Shown in pieces: positions 15,447-24,162 of a DNA stretch of 64,000 nt. The notes under the pieces were generated by a model, which saw only the letters and a program-made list of their open reading frames with translations, made no database searches and had not been told where the DNA came from. The DNA lies in the NCBI RefSeq assembly GCF_004297125.1, contig NZ_SCVD01000033.1, forward strand, positions 62,001 through 126,000, in the 5' to 3' direction. The stretch comes from Phenylobacterium sp. GTDB taxonomy: Bacteria; Pseudomonadota; Alphaproteobacteria; Caulobacterales; Caulobacteraceae. Position 1 is the first letter of the stretch. Every line of letters begins with the position of its first letter. The position numbers and the translations under genes were made by a program.

Positions 15447-16511
15447 ATGCGTTTGAAGTCACAGTATGTCTTCATCATCGTCCTGGCGGGCGTGGTGGTC
15501 CTCTTCTTTGCGGTTCGGTCGTTGTTCGGCGGCGGCCCGGAGAAGGCGGAGGCCAAGGCCACGCCGCCTAATCCGATCCCCAGCGTCCAAGCCAAGCTGA
15601 CTCCGGAAACCGTCCGCGAGGTCGAAGTGGTGATGCGTGGCCGCACCGAGGCCGCCCGCTCCGTCGTCGTCCGCTCCGAAACCGCCGGCGTGGTGGCCGC
15701 GACTCCGGCGACGGAAGGCAGCTTCGTGAAACAGGGCCAGGTGCTGTGCCGCCTGTCCGTCGACGCCCGCCAGGCCAGCCTGGACCAGGCCCGCGCCGCC
15801 CAGAAATCGCGCCAGCTCCAGCGCAAGGCGGCGACCGAGCTTGCCGCGAAGGGCTATCGCTCCGAGACCCAGGTGCTGGAGGCCCAGGCCAACCTGGACC
15901 AGGCCACCGCCGCCGTGCGAGCCGCGGAAATCGCGCTCCGGCAGGTCGAGATCCGCGCGCCCTTCTCCGGCGTGTTCGACAAGCGCGACGCCGAGATCGG
16001 GACCTATCTGTCGCCGGGCCAGGCCTGCGGCACGATGATCGAGCTGAACCCGCTGCTGGTGGTGGGCGACGCGCCCGAAACCGAGGCCGCCCGCCTGCGC
16101 GCCGGAGCGCCCGCGACCGCGCGGCTGGTCGACGGCAAGTTGCTGAGCGGCCGCGTCCGCTACGTGGCCCGCGACGCCGACCCCCAGACGCGGACCTACC
16201 ACCTCGAGGTGACGGTCCCGAATCCCGGCAACAGCGTGCGTTCGGGCCTCTCGGCCGACCTGCGGATCGCGGCCGGCGCGGGCGCCGCGCACCTGGTGCC
16301 GATCTCCGCGCTGGTGCTGGATACGGCCGGGCGCCAGGGCGTCCGCTATGTCCTGCCCGACGGTCGCGTCGCCTTCTCGCCGGTCACCGTGCTGGAAGAG
16401 ACCCGCGACGGCATGTGGGTCAGCGGCCTCAAGGGGTCGGTCAATGTGATCACCGTGGGCCAGTCGTTCGTGGCCGACGGTCAGAAGGTTCGGGTCGCCC
16501 AGGTCCGCTAG
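15447..16511 (+). CDS. RND efflux periplasmic adaptor (membrane fusion protein, HlyD/AcrA family)
   Basis: A 354-residue adaptor. An N-terminal anchor helix (residues 7-28) is followed by a short linker and a lipoyl-like half-motif (SVVVRSETAGVVAATPATEGSFVKQGQVLCRL). Next come an alpha hairpin (about 108-165, with repeated Gln and Ala heptads), the second lipoyl half (VEIRAPFSGVFDKRDAEIGTYLSPGQ), a beta-barrel and a membrane-proximal domain. This is the usual AcrA/MexA order. It links the inner membrane pump encoded 27 bases downstream to an outer membrane channel, which is not encoded nearby. Substrates are unknown. Confidence 0.92.
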   Translation: MRLKSQYVFIIVLAGVVVLFFAVRSLFGGGPEKAEAKATPPNPIPSVQAKLTPETVREVEVVMRGRTEAARSVVVRSETAGVVAATPATEGSFVKQGQVLCRLSVDARQASLDQARAAQKSRQLQRKAATELAAKGYRSETQVLEAQANLDQATAAVRAAEIALRQVEIRAPFSGVFDKRDAEIGTYLSPGQACGTMIELNPLLVVGDAPETEAARLRAGAPATARLVDGKLLSGRVRYVARDADPQTRTYHLEVTVPNPGNSVRSGLSADLRIAAGAGAAHLVPISALVLDTAGRQGVRYVLPDGRVAFSPVTVLEETRDGMWVSGLKGSVNVITVGQSFVADGQKVRVAQVR

Positions 16512-16538
16512 GACCTCGGCAGACCAGGGGGAAGCAAG

Positions 16539-19500
16539 ATGATCGGTCCGCTGATCGACGGAGCTATCAAGCGACGCAAGGTCGTGCTCGGCGTGACTCT
16601 GATCGCCGCGCTGTTCGGCCTGTTCGCCTATCTGAACATGCCGCGGGAATCCGAGCCCGATATCGACCTGCCCTACATCTCGGTGGTGGTCCCCTACCCC
16701 GGCGTGTCGCCCGAAGATGCGGAGCGCCTGCTGGTCAAGCCGCTGGAGCTGGAGCTCCAGACCATGGAAGGCATCGAGTCCATGAACGGCGTCGCCCGCC
16801 AGGGCGTGGCTGTGGTGACCCTGGAGTTCGAGGCCGACTTCGACAAGGACAAGGCGCTCGAGGACGTCCGCGCCAAGGTCGACCTGGCGCGCGGCAAGTT
16901 CCCGCCCGACGCCGAAGAACCGATCATCCAGGAGCAGAACTTCTCGGGCGAGCCGGTGATCGGCATCGTCATCTCGGGCTCCGCGCCCGAGCGCGAACTG
17001 TTCCGCGTGGCCAATGCGCTCAAGGAACGCCTCGAGGGCACCGAGGGCGTCCTTGAGGTCTATATGAGCGGGGCGCGCGAAGAGGTCCTCGAGGTCAACG
17101 TCGATCCTTTGCGGATGGAGGCCTACAACGTCACCACCGGCGAGATCGCCCAGGTGATTGGCCGCAACAACCAGCTCGTCCCGGCCGGTTCGCTGCGGTC
17201 AGGCTCCGGCCAGTTCGCGGTGAAGGTGCCGGGCGTGGTCGAGGAGCCGTCCGACATCCTGGCCCTGCCGATCAAGAAGAACGGCGACCGGCTGGTCACC
17301 ATGGGCGACATCGGCGACGTGCGCCGCACGTTCAAGGAATCCAGCTCGATCAGCCGCTTCAACGGCCAGCCGGCTTTCATCCTCGAGGTTTCCAAGCGCG
17401 GCGGCGCCAACATCCTCGAGACGGTGAAGACCATCCGCAAGGTGACCGAAACCGAGGCCAAGAAATGGCCAGCGACCATCAAGCTGAACTTCACCTACGA
17501 CGAAAGCGACTTCATCGGCCGCACCCTGGTGGTGCTGGAGAGCGGCCTGATCATGGCCAGCCTGCTGGTGATGATGATCATCGTGGCCAGCCTGGGCATC
17601 CGGCAAGGGCTGATGGTCGGCGCCTCGATCCCGATCTGCTTCCTGCTGTCCTTCCTGATGATGAGCGGAATGGGCGTGACCTTGAACATGATGGTCATGT
17701 TCGGCCTGGTGCTGGCGGTCGGCATCCTGGTCGACGGCGGCATCGTCGTGGTGGAGTACGCCGACCGGCGCATGGCCGAGGGCCTGCCCAAGGCCCAGGC
17801 TTTCGCCGCCGCGGGCAAGCGGATGTTCTGGCCGGTGGCCAACGGCACGCTGACGACCCTGTGCGCCTTCGTGCCCTTCATGTTCTGGAACTCGATCGCC
17901 GGGAAGTTCATGAGCTTCCTGCCGCTGACCCTGTTCTTCGTGCTGGGCGCCTCGATCTTCGTCGCGCTGATCTTCACGCCCGCCTTCGGATCGATCTTCG
18001 CGCGCAAGGCGGCGATCGACCAGGAACACCTGGCCGAGATCGCCAAGTCCGAACACGGCGATCCCCGCGAGATGAAGGGCTTCATGGGCTGGTACGCCCG
18101 GTCGCTTACCTACCTCGGCGCCCACCCCACGCGGACCTTCGCCGGCGCGATCGTCATCATCCTCGCCATCGTCTTCTGGTTCGGCGCGACCAAGCACAAG
18201 ACCGAGTTCTTCTTCTCGGACGACCCGGAGTCCGTGGACGTCTACGTGAAGGCGCGCGGCAACCTCTCGCCCGAGGCGCAGGACGGACTGGTCCGCCAGG
18301 TGGAAAACCGCCTGGCCGGTATCAAGGGCGTGGAGTCCTTCTACGTCCGGGCCGGCGGCTTCACCTCGAACGGCGGCCCGAACTCCGCGCCGAATGACAC
18401 CGTCGGCCGCATCCGCATCGACTTCGTCGACTACGAGGAGCGCGTGAAGCTTGGGCTCGAGGGCCGCGACATCGAGAACACCATCAAGCGGCGGCTGGGC
18501 GAAGTGGCCGGGCTGCAACTCGAAGTGCGCGGGCCGCAGAACGGGCCGCCGGTGGGCAAGGACATCCAGGTCCAGTTCCAGAGCAACGACCCCGTCGCCC
18601 TGAACCGCGCCGCGGACCTCGTGAAGGCCAAGTTCGCGGCCGATCGCCAGCTCATCGAGCTGGAGGACAACCGCACCTCGCCCGGCATCGAGTGGAACCT
18701 CGCGGTGGATCGCGAGGCCGCCGGCCGCTACGGCGTCGACGTGCTGTCGGTGGGTCAGACGATCCAGTTCCTGACCGGCGGCGTACTGATGGGCCGCTAT
18801 CGCCCCGACGACGCCGAGGACGAGCTGGACATCCGCGTCCGCTTTCCGGCCGAGGCCCGGAACGTCGCGGCCCTGGAGCAGCTCAAGATCACCACGCCCA
18901 CGGGTCCGGTGCCGGCCAGCTATTTCATCAAGCGCGTTCCGGCCCAGCAGGTGACCCAGATCCAGCGCAGGGACTCCCAGCGCCTGGTGATCGTGCAGGC
19001 CAACACCATCGAGGGCGTCGCCTCCAACCTCAAGATCAGCGAGCTCCGCCCCTGGCTGGAGAAGGCGCCGATCGACAGTTCCGTCCGCTGGAAATTCACC
19101 GGCGCCGACGAGGAAGGCGCCGAGGCGGCTCAGTTCTTCATGGCCGCGATGGCGGCCTCGCTGTTCATGATGTTCGTGATCCTGCTCTGGCAGTTCAACA
19201 GCTTCTACGGCGTGCTGGTGACGCTTTCGGCGGTGATCCTCTCGACGGTGGGGGTTCTGCTGGGCGTGCAGGTCAACCTGGGCAACACCTTTCCGTACAT
19301 CTCGGTGATCATGATGGGGACAGGGGTGGTGGCGCTGTTCGGCGTTGTCGTGGGCCACAACATCGTGCTGGTCGATACCTTCTACCACCTGCGCCACGAG
19401 GGCTATTCGGCCGACGAGGCGGCGATCCGCGCAGCCGCCCAGCGGTTCCGGCCGGTGGTGCTGACGACGCTTGTGACGGTGGTCGGCCTGCTGCCGCTGA

Positions 19501-19775
19501 TGTTCCAGATCCACCCGAACTTCCACACCGGCCACATCGAGTACAAGGCCCCGGGCTCCACCTGGTGGGTGCAGCTCTCGGCCTCGGTGGTGTGGGGGCT
19601 ATCGTTCGCGACCCTGCTGACTCTGGTGCTGACGCCGGTGATGCTGGCGGCGCCCAAGGTCTACTCGCGCCGCTTCGGCTGGATCCGCGACCACACGGTG
19701 GGCAAGCCCAAGCCGAGGCCGGCCCGGGCCCTGCCCGAGATCGGCAACGACGACGTGCCCCGGGCCGCGGAATAG
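16539..19775 (+). CDS. RND efflux transporter permease, AcrB/HAE-like
   Basis: A 1078-residue inner membrane pump with the family's twelve membrane helices and two large periplasmic loops. The start has a GGGGGAAG ribosome site. The sequence carries the PGVSPEDAERLLVKPLE and RFRPVVLTTLVTVVGLLPL signatures. In helix 4 the usual Asp-Asp pair of drug pumps is Asp399-Gly400 (LVDGGIVVVEY), and the lysine of helix 10 is replaced by His940 (VVGHNIVLVD). The proton relay therefore differs from AcrB while the partner threonine region is kept. It is probably co-transcribed with the adaptor upstream and a GNAT gene 3 bases downstream. Substrate class cannot be decided. Confidence 0.92.
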   Translation: MIGPLIDGAIKRRKVVLGVTLIAALFGLFAYLNMPRESEPDIDLPYISVVVPYPGVSPEDAERLLVKPLELELQTMEGIESMNGVARQGVAVVTLEFEADFDKDKALEDVRAKVDLARGKFPPDAEEPIIQEQNFSGEPVIGIVISGSAPERELFRVANALKERLEGTEGVLEVYMSGAREEVLEVNVDPLRMEAYNVTTGEIAQVIGRNNQLVPAGSLRSGSGQFAVKVPGVVEEPSDILALPIKKNGDRLVTMGDIGDVRRTFKESSSISRFNGQPAFILEVSKRGGANILETVKTIRKVTETEAKKWPATIKLNFTYDESDFIGRTLVVLESGLIMASLLVMMIIVASLGIRQGLMVGASIPICFLLSFLMMSGMGVTLNMMVMFGLVLAVGILVDGGIVVVEYADRRMAEGLPKAQAFAAAGKRMFWPVANGTLTTLCAFVPFMFWNSIAGKFMSFLPLTLFFVLGASIFVALIFTPAFGSIFARKAAIDQEHLAEIAKSEHGDPREMKGFMGWYARSLTYLGAHPTRTFAGAIVIILAIVFWFGATKHKTEFFFSDDPESVDVYVKARGNLSPEAQDGLVRQVENRLAGIKGVESFYVRAGGFTSNGGPNSAPNDTVGRIRIDFVDYEERVKLGLEGRDIENTIKRRLGEVAGLQLEVRGPQNGPPVGKDIQVQFQSNDPVALNRAADLVKAKFAADRQLIELEDNRTSPGIEWNLAVDREAAGRYGVDVLSVGQTIQFLTGGVLMGRYRPDDAEDELDIRVRFPAEARNVAALEQLKITTPTGPVPASYFIKRVPAQQVTQIQRRDSQRLVIVQANTIEGVASNLKISELRPWLEKAPIDSSVRWKFTGADEEGAEAAQFFMAAMAASLFMMFVILLWQFNSFYGVLVTLSAVILSTVGVLLGVQVNLGNTFPYISVIMMGTGVVALFGVVVGHNIVLVDTFYHLRHEGYSADEAAIRAAAQRFRPVVLTTLVTVVGLLPLMFQIHPNFHTGHIEYKAPGSTWWVQLSASVVWGLSFATLLTLVLTPVMLAAPKVYSRRFGWIRDHTVGKPKPRPARALPEIGNDDVPRAAE

Positions 19776-19778
19776 GCC

Positions 19779-20312
19779 GTGGCGGACGGGCTGACGCATC
19801 GCATCGCCGACCTCGAAGACGCCCCGGCCCTGGCCGAGGTGATGGAGGCCGCCATCGCGGAGCTGCAGCGCGGGTTCCTCGACCCGGCGCAGATCGCCTC
19901 CAGCCGGATGATCATGGGACTGGACCGCCAGCTTCTGATCGACGGGACCTATTTCGTGGTCGAGGCGGACGGCCGCATCGCCGGCTGCGGCGGCTGGAGC
20001 CGGCGCGCCACGCTCTATGGCGGCGACCACACCCCGGGGCGCGACGCGGCCCTGCTGGACCCCGCGACCGAGGCCGCCCGTGTGCGGGCCATGTACACCC
20101 ACCCCGACTTCGCCCGGCGCGGCGTCGGCCGGCTGACCCTGGACCTTTGCGAGGCCGCCGCCCGCGCCGAGGGCTTCAGGCGCGTGGAGCTGATGGCCAC
20201 CCTCTCGGGCCGCGCGCTCTACAGCCAGTGCGGCTACCAGGACATCGAGGGGATAGAGGACGACCGCGGCGGGGCGGCGGTGCCGCTGGTGCGCATGGGC
20301 AAGGCGATCTAG
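19779..20312 (+). CDS. GNAT family N-acetyltransferase
   Basis: A 177-residue acetyltransferase starting at GTG 19779, three bases after the pump stop, so it belongs to the efflux transcription unit. The acetyl-CoA-binding loop is visible in MYTHPDFARRGVGRLTLDLCEAAARAEG (motif A, Arg-Arg-Gly-Val-Gly), followed by motif B with SGRALYSQCGYQDIE. An N-terminal Glu-rich part forms the first strands. Acceptor unknown. Its position suggests a detoxification role beside the pump, but this is inference. The C-terminus (VPLVRMGKAI) is a normal GNAT end. Confidence 0.88.
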   Translation: MADGLTHRIADLEDAPALAEVMEAAIAELQRGFLDPAQIASSRMIMGLDRQLLIDGTYFVVEADGRIAGCGGWSRRATLYGGDHTPGRDAALLDPATEAARVRAMYTHPDFARRGVGRLTLDLCEAAARAEGFRRVELMATLSGRALYSQCGYQDIEGIEDDRGGAAVPLVRMGKAI

Positions 20313-20313
20313 C

Positions 20314-22143
20314 CTAGGCTTCCCGCGTCTGGCGCCGCCACAGGGCCGCGTACTCGCCCTGGTTGGCCAGCAGGTCGGCGTGGGTCCCGCGCTCGACGAT
20401 GCGGCCGCGGCGCAGCACCAGGATCTGGTCGGCGTCAACGATGGTGGAGAGCCGGTGGGCGATCACCAGGGTGGTGCGGCCGGCCTTCACCTTGCGCAGG
20501 GTCTCCTGGATCGCCGCCTCGGTGGGGCCGTCCAGGGCGCTGGTGGCCTCGTCCAGGATCAGCAGGCGCGGGTTGGCCAGCAGGGCGCGCGCGATGCCGA
20601 CCCGCTGGCGCTCACCGCCCGAGAGCTTGAGGCCGCGTTCTCCCACGCGCGTGAGCATGCCGCTGGGCAGGCCATCGATGAACGGCCCCAGCTCGGCGGC
20701 GTCGGCGGCCGCCCTCACCTCTTCCGCGCTGGCCTCGGGCCGGGCGAAGCCGATGTTGGCGGCCAGGGTGTCGTTGAACAGGGCCACGTCCTGCGGCACC
20801 AGGGCCACGGCCCGGCGCAGCTCGGCCTGGCGCACCTCGCGCATGTCGACGCCGTCGATGGTGACCCGGCCCTCCTGCGGGTCCAGCAGGCGCATGGCCA
20901 GGCGCACGGCGGTGGTCTTGCCGGCGCCCGACGGGCCGACCAGGGCCACGGTCTGGCCGGGCTCGGCGACGAAACTGACCCCCAGCAGGCCCGACGAGCG
21001 GGCGTCGTGGCGGAAGCTGACGTCCTCGAAGGCGATGGCGGCGCCCTGCCCGCTGGCCGGCGGCAGCGGCCTGGCCGCGTCCGTGTCCACGATCTCCGGC
21101 GCGATCTTCTGCAGATCGACCATCTGCTCCATGTCGATCAGGCCCTGGCGGATCTCGCGGTACTGGAATCCCAGCATGCCCAGGGGCGCGTAGAGGCCCG
21201 ACAGCAGCAGGATGGCCATGGTGATGTCGCCCACCTGCAGCCGCCCGCCCGAGACCTCGTAGCCGGCCATCACCGTCAGGGCGGCCAGGCCGACGTTCAG
21301 GATCAGCGACTGGGCCGCGTTCAGCATGTTGAGCGAGCCCGTGGCCTTGGAGCTGGCGTCCACGTAGCGGCTCATCGCCTGGCCGTAGCTGTCCACCAGC
21401 CGGGTCTCGGCGCCGAAGGCCTTCAGGGTCTCGTAGTTGATCAGGGCGTCGGCCGAGAGGCCGGCCGCGCGGTTCTCGGCCTCGTTGAGGTCGCGCCGGT
21501 GCGACAGCCGCCAGTCGGTGATCTTGAACGTCACGACCGCGTAGATGACGAGCGTGGCGAAGGCGGTGGTCGCGAACCGCCAGTCCAGCCGCACCACCAT
21601 CACCGCGATCGCCAGGATCAGCTCCACGAAGGTCGGGCCCAGGCTGAAGATCAGGCTGCGGATCAGGAAGTCGGTGGAGCGCGCACCGCGGTCGATGATC
21701 CGCGACAGCGTCCCGCTCTGCTTGGTCTGGTGGAAGTCCAGCGAGAGCGACAGGGCGTGACCGAAGCTCTCCACCGCCGCCCGAGCCATGGTGGACTGGG
21801 AAACCCGCGTGAAGACGGCGTCACGGGCGAACGGCGCGCAGGCCGCCACCAGCCGCAGGGCCGCGAAGGCCACGGCGCCGCCGATGAAGCTGGCGCCCAG
21901 CACCACGCCGCCCTGCTGGGCCGGCGTCAGGGTGTTGATGGCGTCCCCCAGCATGACCGGGGCCAGCACGCCGCAGAGCTTGCCCACGAACACCAGGACG
22001 AGCGCCGCGGCGATCCGCAGCCGAAGCTGCGGCGCGCCCGAGCGCATGACCAGGGCGCCGAGGTCGGCCATGGAGCGCCAGAAGTCGAACCTGGCTTCCT
22101 TGGGCTCGACGGAGCCCGGTCCGCTGAACCGGGCGTGGGCCAT
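20314..22143 (-). CDS. ATM1/ABCB-type ABC exporter (transmembrane and ATPase fused)
   Basis: About 609 residues: an N-terminal region with six membrane helices (about 45-330) and a C-terminal ATPase. The ATPase has Walker A GPSGAGKTT, the Q-loop VPQDVALFNDTLAANI, the signature LSGGERQRVGIARAL, Walker B LLILDEATSALD and the H-loop IAHRLST. The sequence resembles the ATM1/HMT1 half-transporters that export glutathione conjugates or heavy-metal-linked sulfur compounds, rather than MsbA. No iron-sulfur gene is adjacent, so the substrate is inferred from family only. The ATG at 22143 is preferred. A TTG 15 bases further upstream is possible. Neither has a strong ribosome site. Confidence 0.88.
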   Translation of the reverse strand: MAHARFSGPGSVEPKEARFDFWRSMADLGALVMRSGAPQLRLRIAAALVLVFVGKLCGVLAPVMLGDAINTLTPAQQGGVVLGASFIGGAVAFAALRLVAACAPFARDAVFTRVSQSTMARAAVESFGHALSLSLDFHQTKQSGTLSRIIDRGARSTDFLIRSLIFSLGPTFVELILAIAVMVVRLDWRFATTAFATLVIYAVVTFKITDWRLSHRRDLNEAENRAAGLSADALINYETLKAFGAETRLVDSYGQAMSRYVDASSKATGSLNMLNAAQSLILNVGLAALTVMAGYEVSGGRLQVGDITMAILLLSGLYAPLGMLGFQYREIRQGLIDMEQMVDLQKIAPEIVDTDAARPLPPASGQGAAIAFEDVSFRHDARSSGLLGVSFVAEPGQTVALVGPSGAGKTTAVRLAMRLLDPQEGRVTIDGVDMREVRQAELRRAVALVPQDVALFNDTLAANIGFARPEASAEEVRAAADAAELGPFIDGLPSGMLTRVGERGLKLSGGERQRVGIARALLANPRLLILDEATSALDGPTEAAIQETLRKVKAGRTTLVIAHRLSTIVDADQILVLRRGRIVERGTHADLLANQGEYAALWRRQTREA

Positions 22144-22160
22144 GTGGGCGTGGACCAACC

Positions 22161-22189
22161 GTCAGACCCCCGGCGACAGGGCGTCTGAC
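22161..22189. repeat. Inverted repeat in the leader of the ABC exporter gene
   Basis: GTCAGAC and GTCTGAC arms separated by 15 bases (CCCCGGCGACAGGGC), which contain a further CCC/GGG pairing. It sits just before the start of the exporter gene and could be an RNA hairpin or an operator. No function can be assigned. Confidence 0.35.
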
Positions 22190-22334
22190 AAGCACTTGGT
22201 GATGAAAACCGACGCCCTCTTCACGGCTTGCTCGAAACTCCTTAACCCTGGCCATAGCTAGTTGGGCTTGCGCGCGCCGTAAGCAAGCGGCCCAATGAGT
22301 TTTCCCCCGAGTTCTGCGTCTGGGAGTGAGCGTA

Positions 22335-22937
22335 ATGCGGCGTGAGAGCCAACGCCTGGCATCGGCCTGTGTGTTCTGCGGATCCTCCGACGAGGCGGAC
22401 CCTGAATTCCTGCGCGCGGCCGGCGCCCTGGGCAAGGCTCTGGCCGACGCCGGGATCAGGCTGGTCTACGGCGGCGGCGGCGTGGGCCTGATGGGCGCCG
22501 TGGCGCGTGGCGCGCATGGGGCCGGCGGCGATGTCCTGGGCATCATCCCGACGTTCCTGGTCGGCAAGGAACGGGCGCTCGAGATGGTCGAACACATCAT
22601 CGTCGACAACATGCACGAGCGGAAAATGCTCATGTTCCAGCGATCGGACAGCTTCGTGATCCTGCCGGGCGGTATCGGCACGCTGGAGGAGGTGGTCGAG
22701 CTGCTCTCCTGGCGCCGCCTCGACCTGCACGCCAAGCCGGTGGTCTTCTACAATCCGCGCGGCTTCTGGGAGCCCTTGTTCAAGCTGTTCCAGCACACCG
22801 TTGACGAGAAGCTGACGCCGCCCGGGTTCATGGCCGCCTGGACCTCCGTGGAAACCATCGACGAGGTGGTCCCGGCCCTGCTGGGCCAGGGCCGCGAGCC
22901 CTTCCCGTCCGAAGCCGCTGTCGGCCGCCGGGGCTAG
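22335..22937 (+). CDS. LOG family protein (cytokinin riboside monophosphate phosphoribohydrolase-like)
   Basis: A 200-residue Rossmann-fold protein. The LOG signature LPGGIGTLEEVVE with the preceding RSDSFVIL is complete, as are the N-terminal CVFCGSS and the GGGGVGLMGAVARG nucleotide loop. LOG enzymes remove ribose 5-phosphate from nucleoside 5'-monophosphates and act as general nucleotide N-glycosidases in bacteria. The ATG at 22335 was chosen because GGGAG lies 8 bases upstream. The GTG at 22326 would overlap it. The stop interlocks with that of the convergent LysR gene. Confidence 0.9.
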   Translation: MRRESQRLASACVFCGSSDEADPEFLRAAGALGKALADAGIRLVYGGGGVGLMGAVARGAHGAGGDVLGIIPTFLVGKERALEMVEHIIVDNMHERKMLMFQRSDSFVILPGGIGTLEEVVELLSWRRLDLHAKPVVFYNPRGFWEPLFKLFQHTVDEKLTPPGFMAAWTSVETIDEVVPALLGQGREPFPSEAAVGRRG

Positions 22938-23875
22938 GTCGCCGCCGCGCGCCGGTCGAGCTGGCGCCGGGCCGCGGGGTCGGCGCGCACATGATCCAGC
23001 AGCCACTCGCGGAAGGCCGCGATCTTGCGCGTGCGCCGGCGGTCCTGCGGATAGGCCAGCCAGTAGCCGCCTGAATCTCCGATGTAGACCTCGAACGGCT
23101 GGCTGAGGCGGCCCGCGGCGATATCGGTCCCGAACATCACCGGCGAGCCGATGGCCACGGCGCCTCGGGCGACGGCGGTCGCCACCTCCAGAACCTGGGT
23201 GTCGGCGGTGACCCGGGGCCCACCGCCGGGCGTCGCGGCGGGCCGCACGACGCCAGCGTTGGCGTACCAGGCGTTCCACTCCGCATCCGATCCGACGCAC
23301 TCGACCTTAAGGAGATCCTCCGGCCGTGGATCGGGGCCCATCGCGGCGAGGGCCTGTGGCGTCGCCAGCACCGTCTGGGCGGACGGAAACAGGAACACCG
23401 ACTCCAGCCCCGGCCACTCGCCCACCTGGCTGGCGCGGATCCCGACGTCAAATTCCTCGCGCATCAGATCGGCCAGCCGTTGGGCGGAATCCAGCCGCAC
23501 TGCGATCTCCGGGTGTTCCACCTGGAAGGCGCCGAGCCGAGGCGCCAGCCACTGGGTGGCGAAGGTCTGCAGGACGGTGATCGACAAGACTCCGGTTCCG
23601 CTGTCGGTGATGTCGCCGACCGCGCTGCGCAGCGCCCCCATCGCTTCGGTGGCGGCGCGGGCCAGACGCTCGCCGGCCGAGGTCAGCGCCACCTCGCGCG
23701 GCAAGCGGCGGAACAGCGGCTGATCCAGCCGTTTCTCCAGGGCTTTCACCTGCCAGCTGACCGCGGCCTGGGTGATGCCCAGCTCTTCCGCGGCGCGCGT
23801 GAAGCTGCCCAGGCGCGCGGCGGCCTCGAACACCCGGATGGCGCTGAGAGCGATGTTGGCGAGCGGATCAGACAT
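22934..23875 (-). CDS. LysR family transcriptional regulator (GcvA-like group)
   Basis: A 313-residue regulator. Residues 10-70 form the winged helix (IRVFEAAARLGSFTRAAEELGITQAAVSWQVKALEKRL), whose opening is typical of the GcvA-like group. The effector-binding domain spans about 95-300. The target is not obvious: the divergent gene 98 bases away encodes only a 51-residue protein, the LysR promoter faces it, and this small gene may be the regulated one. GcvA-like regulators control many metabolic genes in Caulobacterales, often beta-lactamase or glycine metabolism. Confidence 0.9.
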   Translation of the reverse strand: MSDPLANIALSAIRVFEAAARLGSFTRAAEELGITQAAVSWQVKALEKRLDQPLFRRLPREVALTSAGERLARAATEAMGALRSAVGDITDSGTGVLSITVLQTFATQWLAPRLGAFQVEHPEIAVRLDSAQRLADLMREEFDVGIRASQVGEWPGLESVFLFPSAQTVLATPQALAAMGPDPRPEDLLKVECVGSDAEWNAWYANAGVVRPAATPGGGPRVTADTQVLEVATAVARGAVAIGSPVMFGTDIAAGRLSQPFEVYIGDSGGYWLAYPQDRRRTRKIAAFREWLLDHVRADPAARRQLDRRAAAT

Positions 23876-23973
23876 AAGGCTGATTTATGGATACAGCAGG
23901 AGAACCGCTTTGAACAACAGCGTGCAGGCGACCATTTTCCTCATGAGAGATAGGCCCGAGCCGGGAGATGGTT

Positions 23974-24129
23974 ATGGAAGAACTGCATCGCATCCATAAG
24001 GACGTTCCGTTCGGCTACTGGATCGACTACGTGGTCCCCGCCTATCGCTGGCTGACGCGGAAGTGGCTCCAGCGCCGCGACGCGCGCGCCCTGGCGTCGG
24101 AGCTGAGCCGGCTGTCGTCGTCGCGTTAG
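23974..24129 (+). CDS. Small basic protein (51 residues), divergent from LysR
   Basis: A short open frame from ATG 23974, with GGGAG six bases upstream. The product opens with MEELHRIHKDVPFGYWIDYV, has several aromatic residues in the middle (YRWLTRKWLQ) and ends in an Arg/Ser/Ala-rich tail (RDARALASELSRLSSSR). The tail is reminiscent of the small DUF1127-like proteins of alphaproteobacteria, but similarity is weak and I do not assign it. There is no membrane helix. The codon use resembles its neighbours. A second ATG at 23968 is directly against the ribosome site and less likely. It is divergent from the LysR gene, a typical place for a LysR target. Confidence 0.6.
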   Translation: MEELHRIHKDVPFGYWIDYVVPAYRWLTRKWLQRRDARALASELSRLSSSR

Positions 24130-24162
24130 ACGCCTTCCCTCCCCTAAGAGGAGCGATGGAGT

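Noticed and set aside
17199..19535. A 778-codon minus-strand frame inside the RND pump
   Set aside because: His/Asp/Gln-rich shadow of the pump codons with no family motif and no ribosome site.
22241..22255. CtrA box before the LOG gene (CTTAACCCTGG...)
   Set aside because: Only one TTAA half-site is present; the second half (CATA) does not match.
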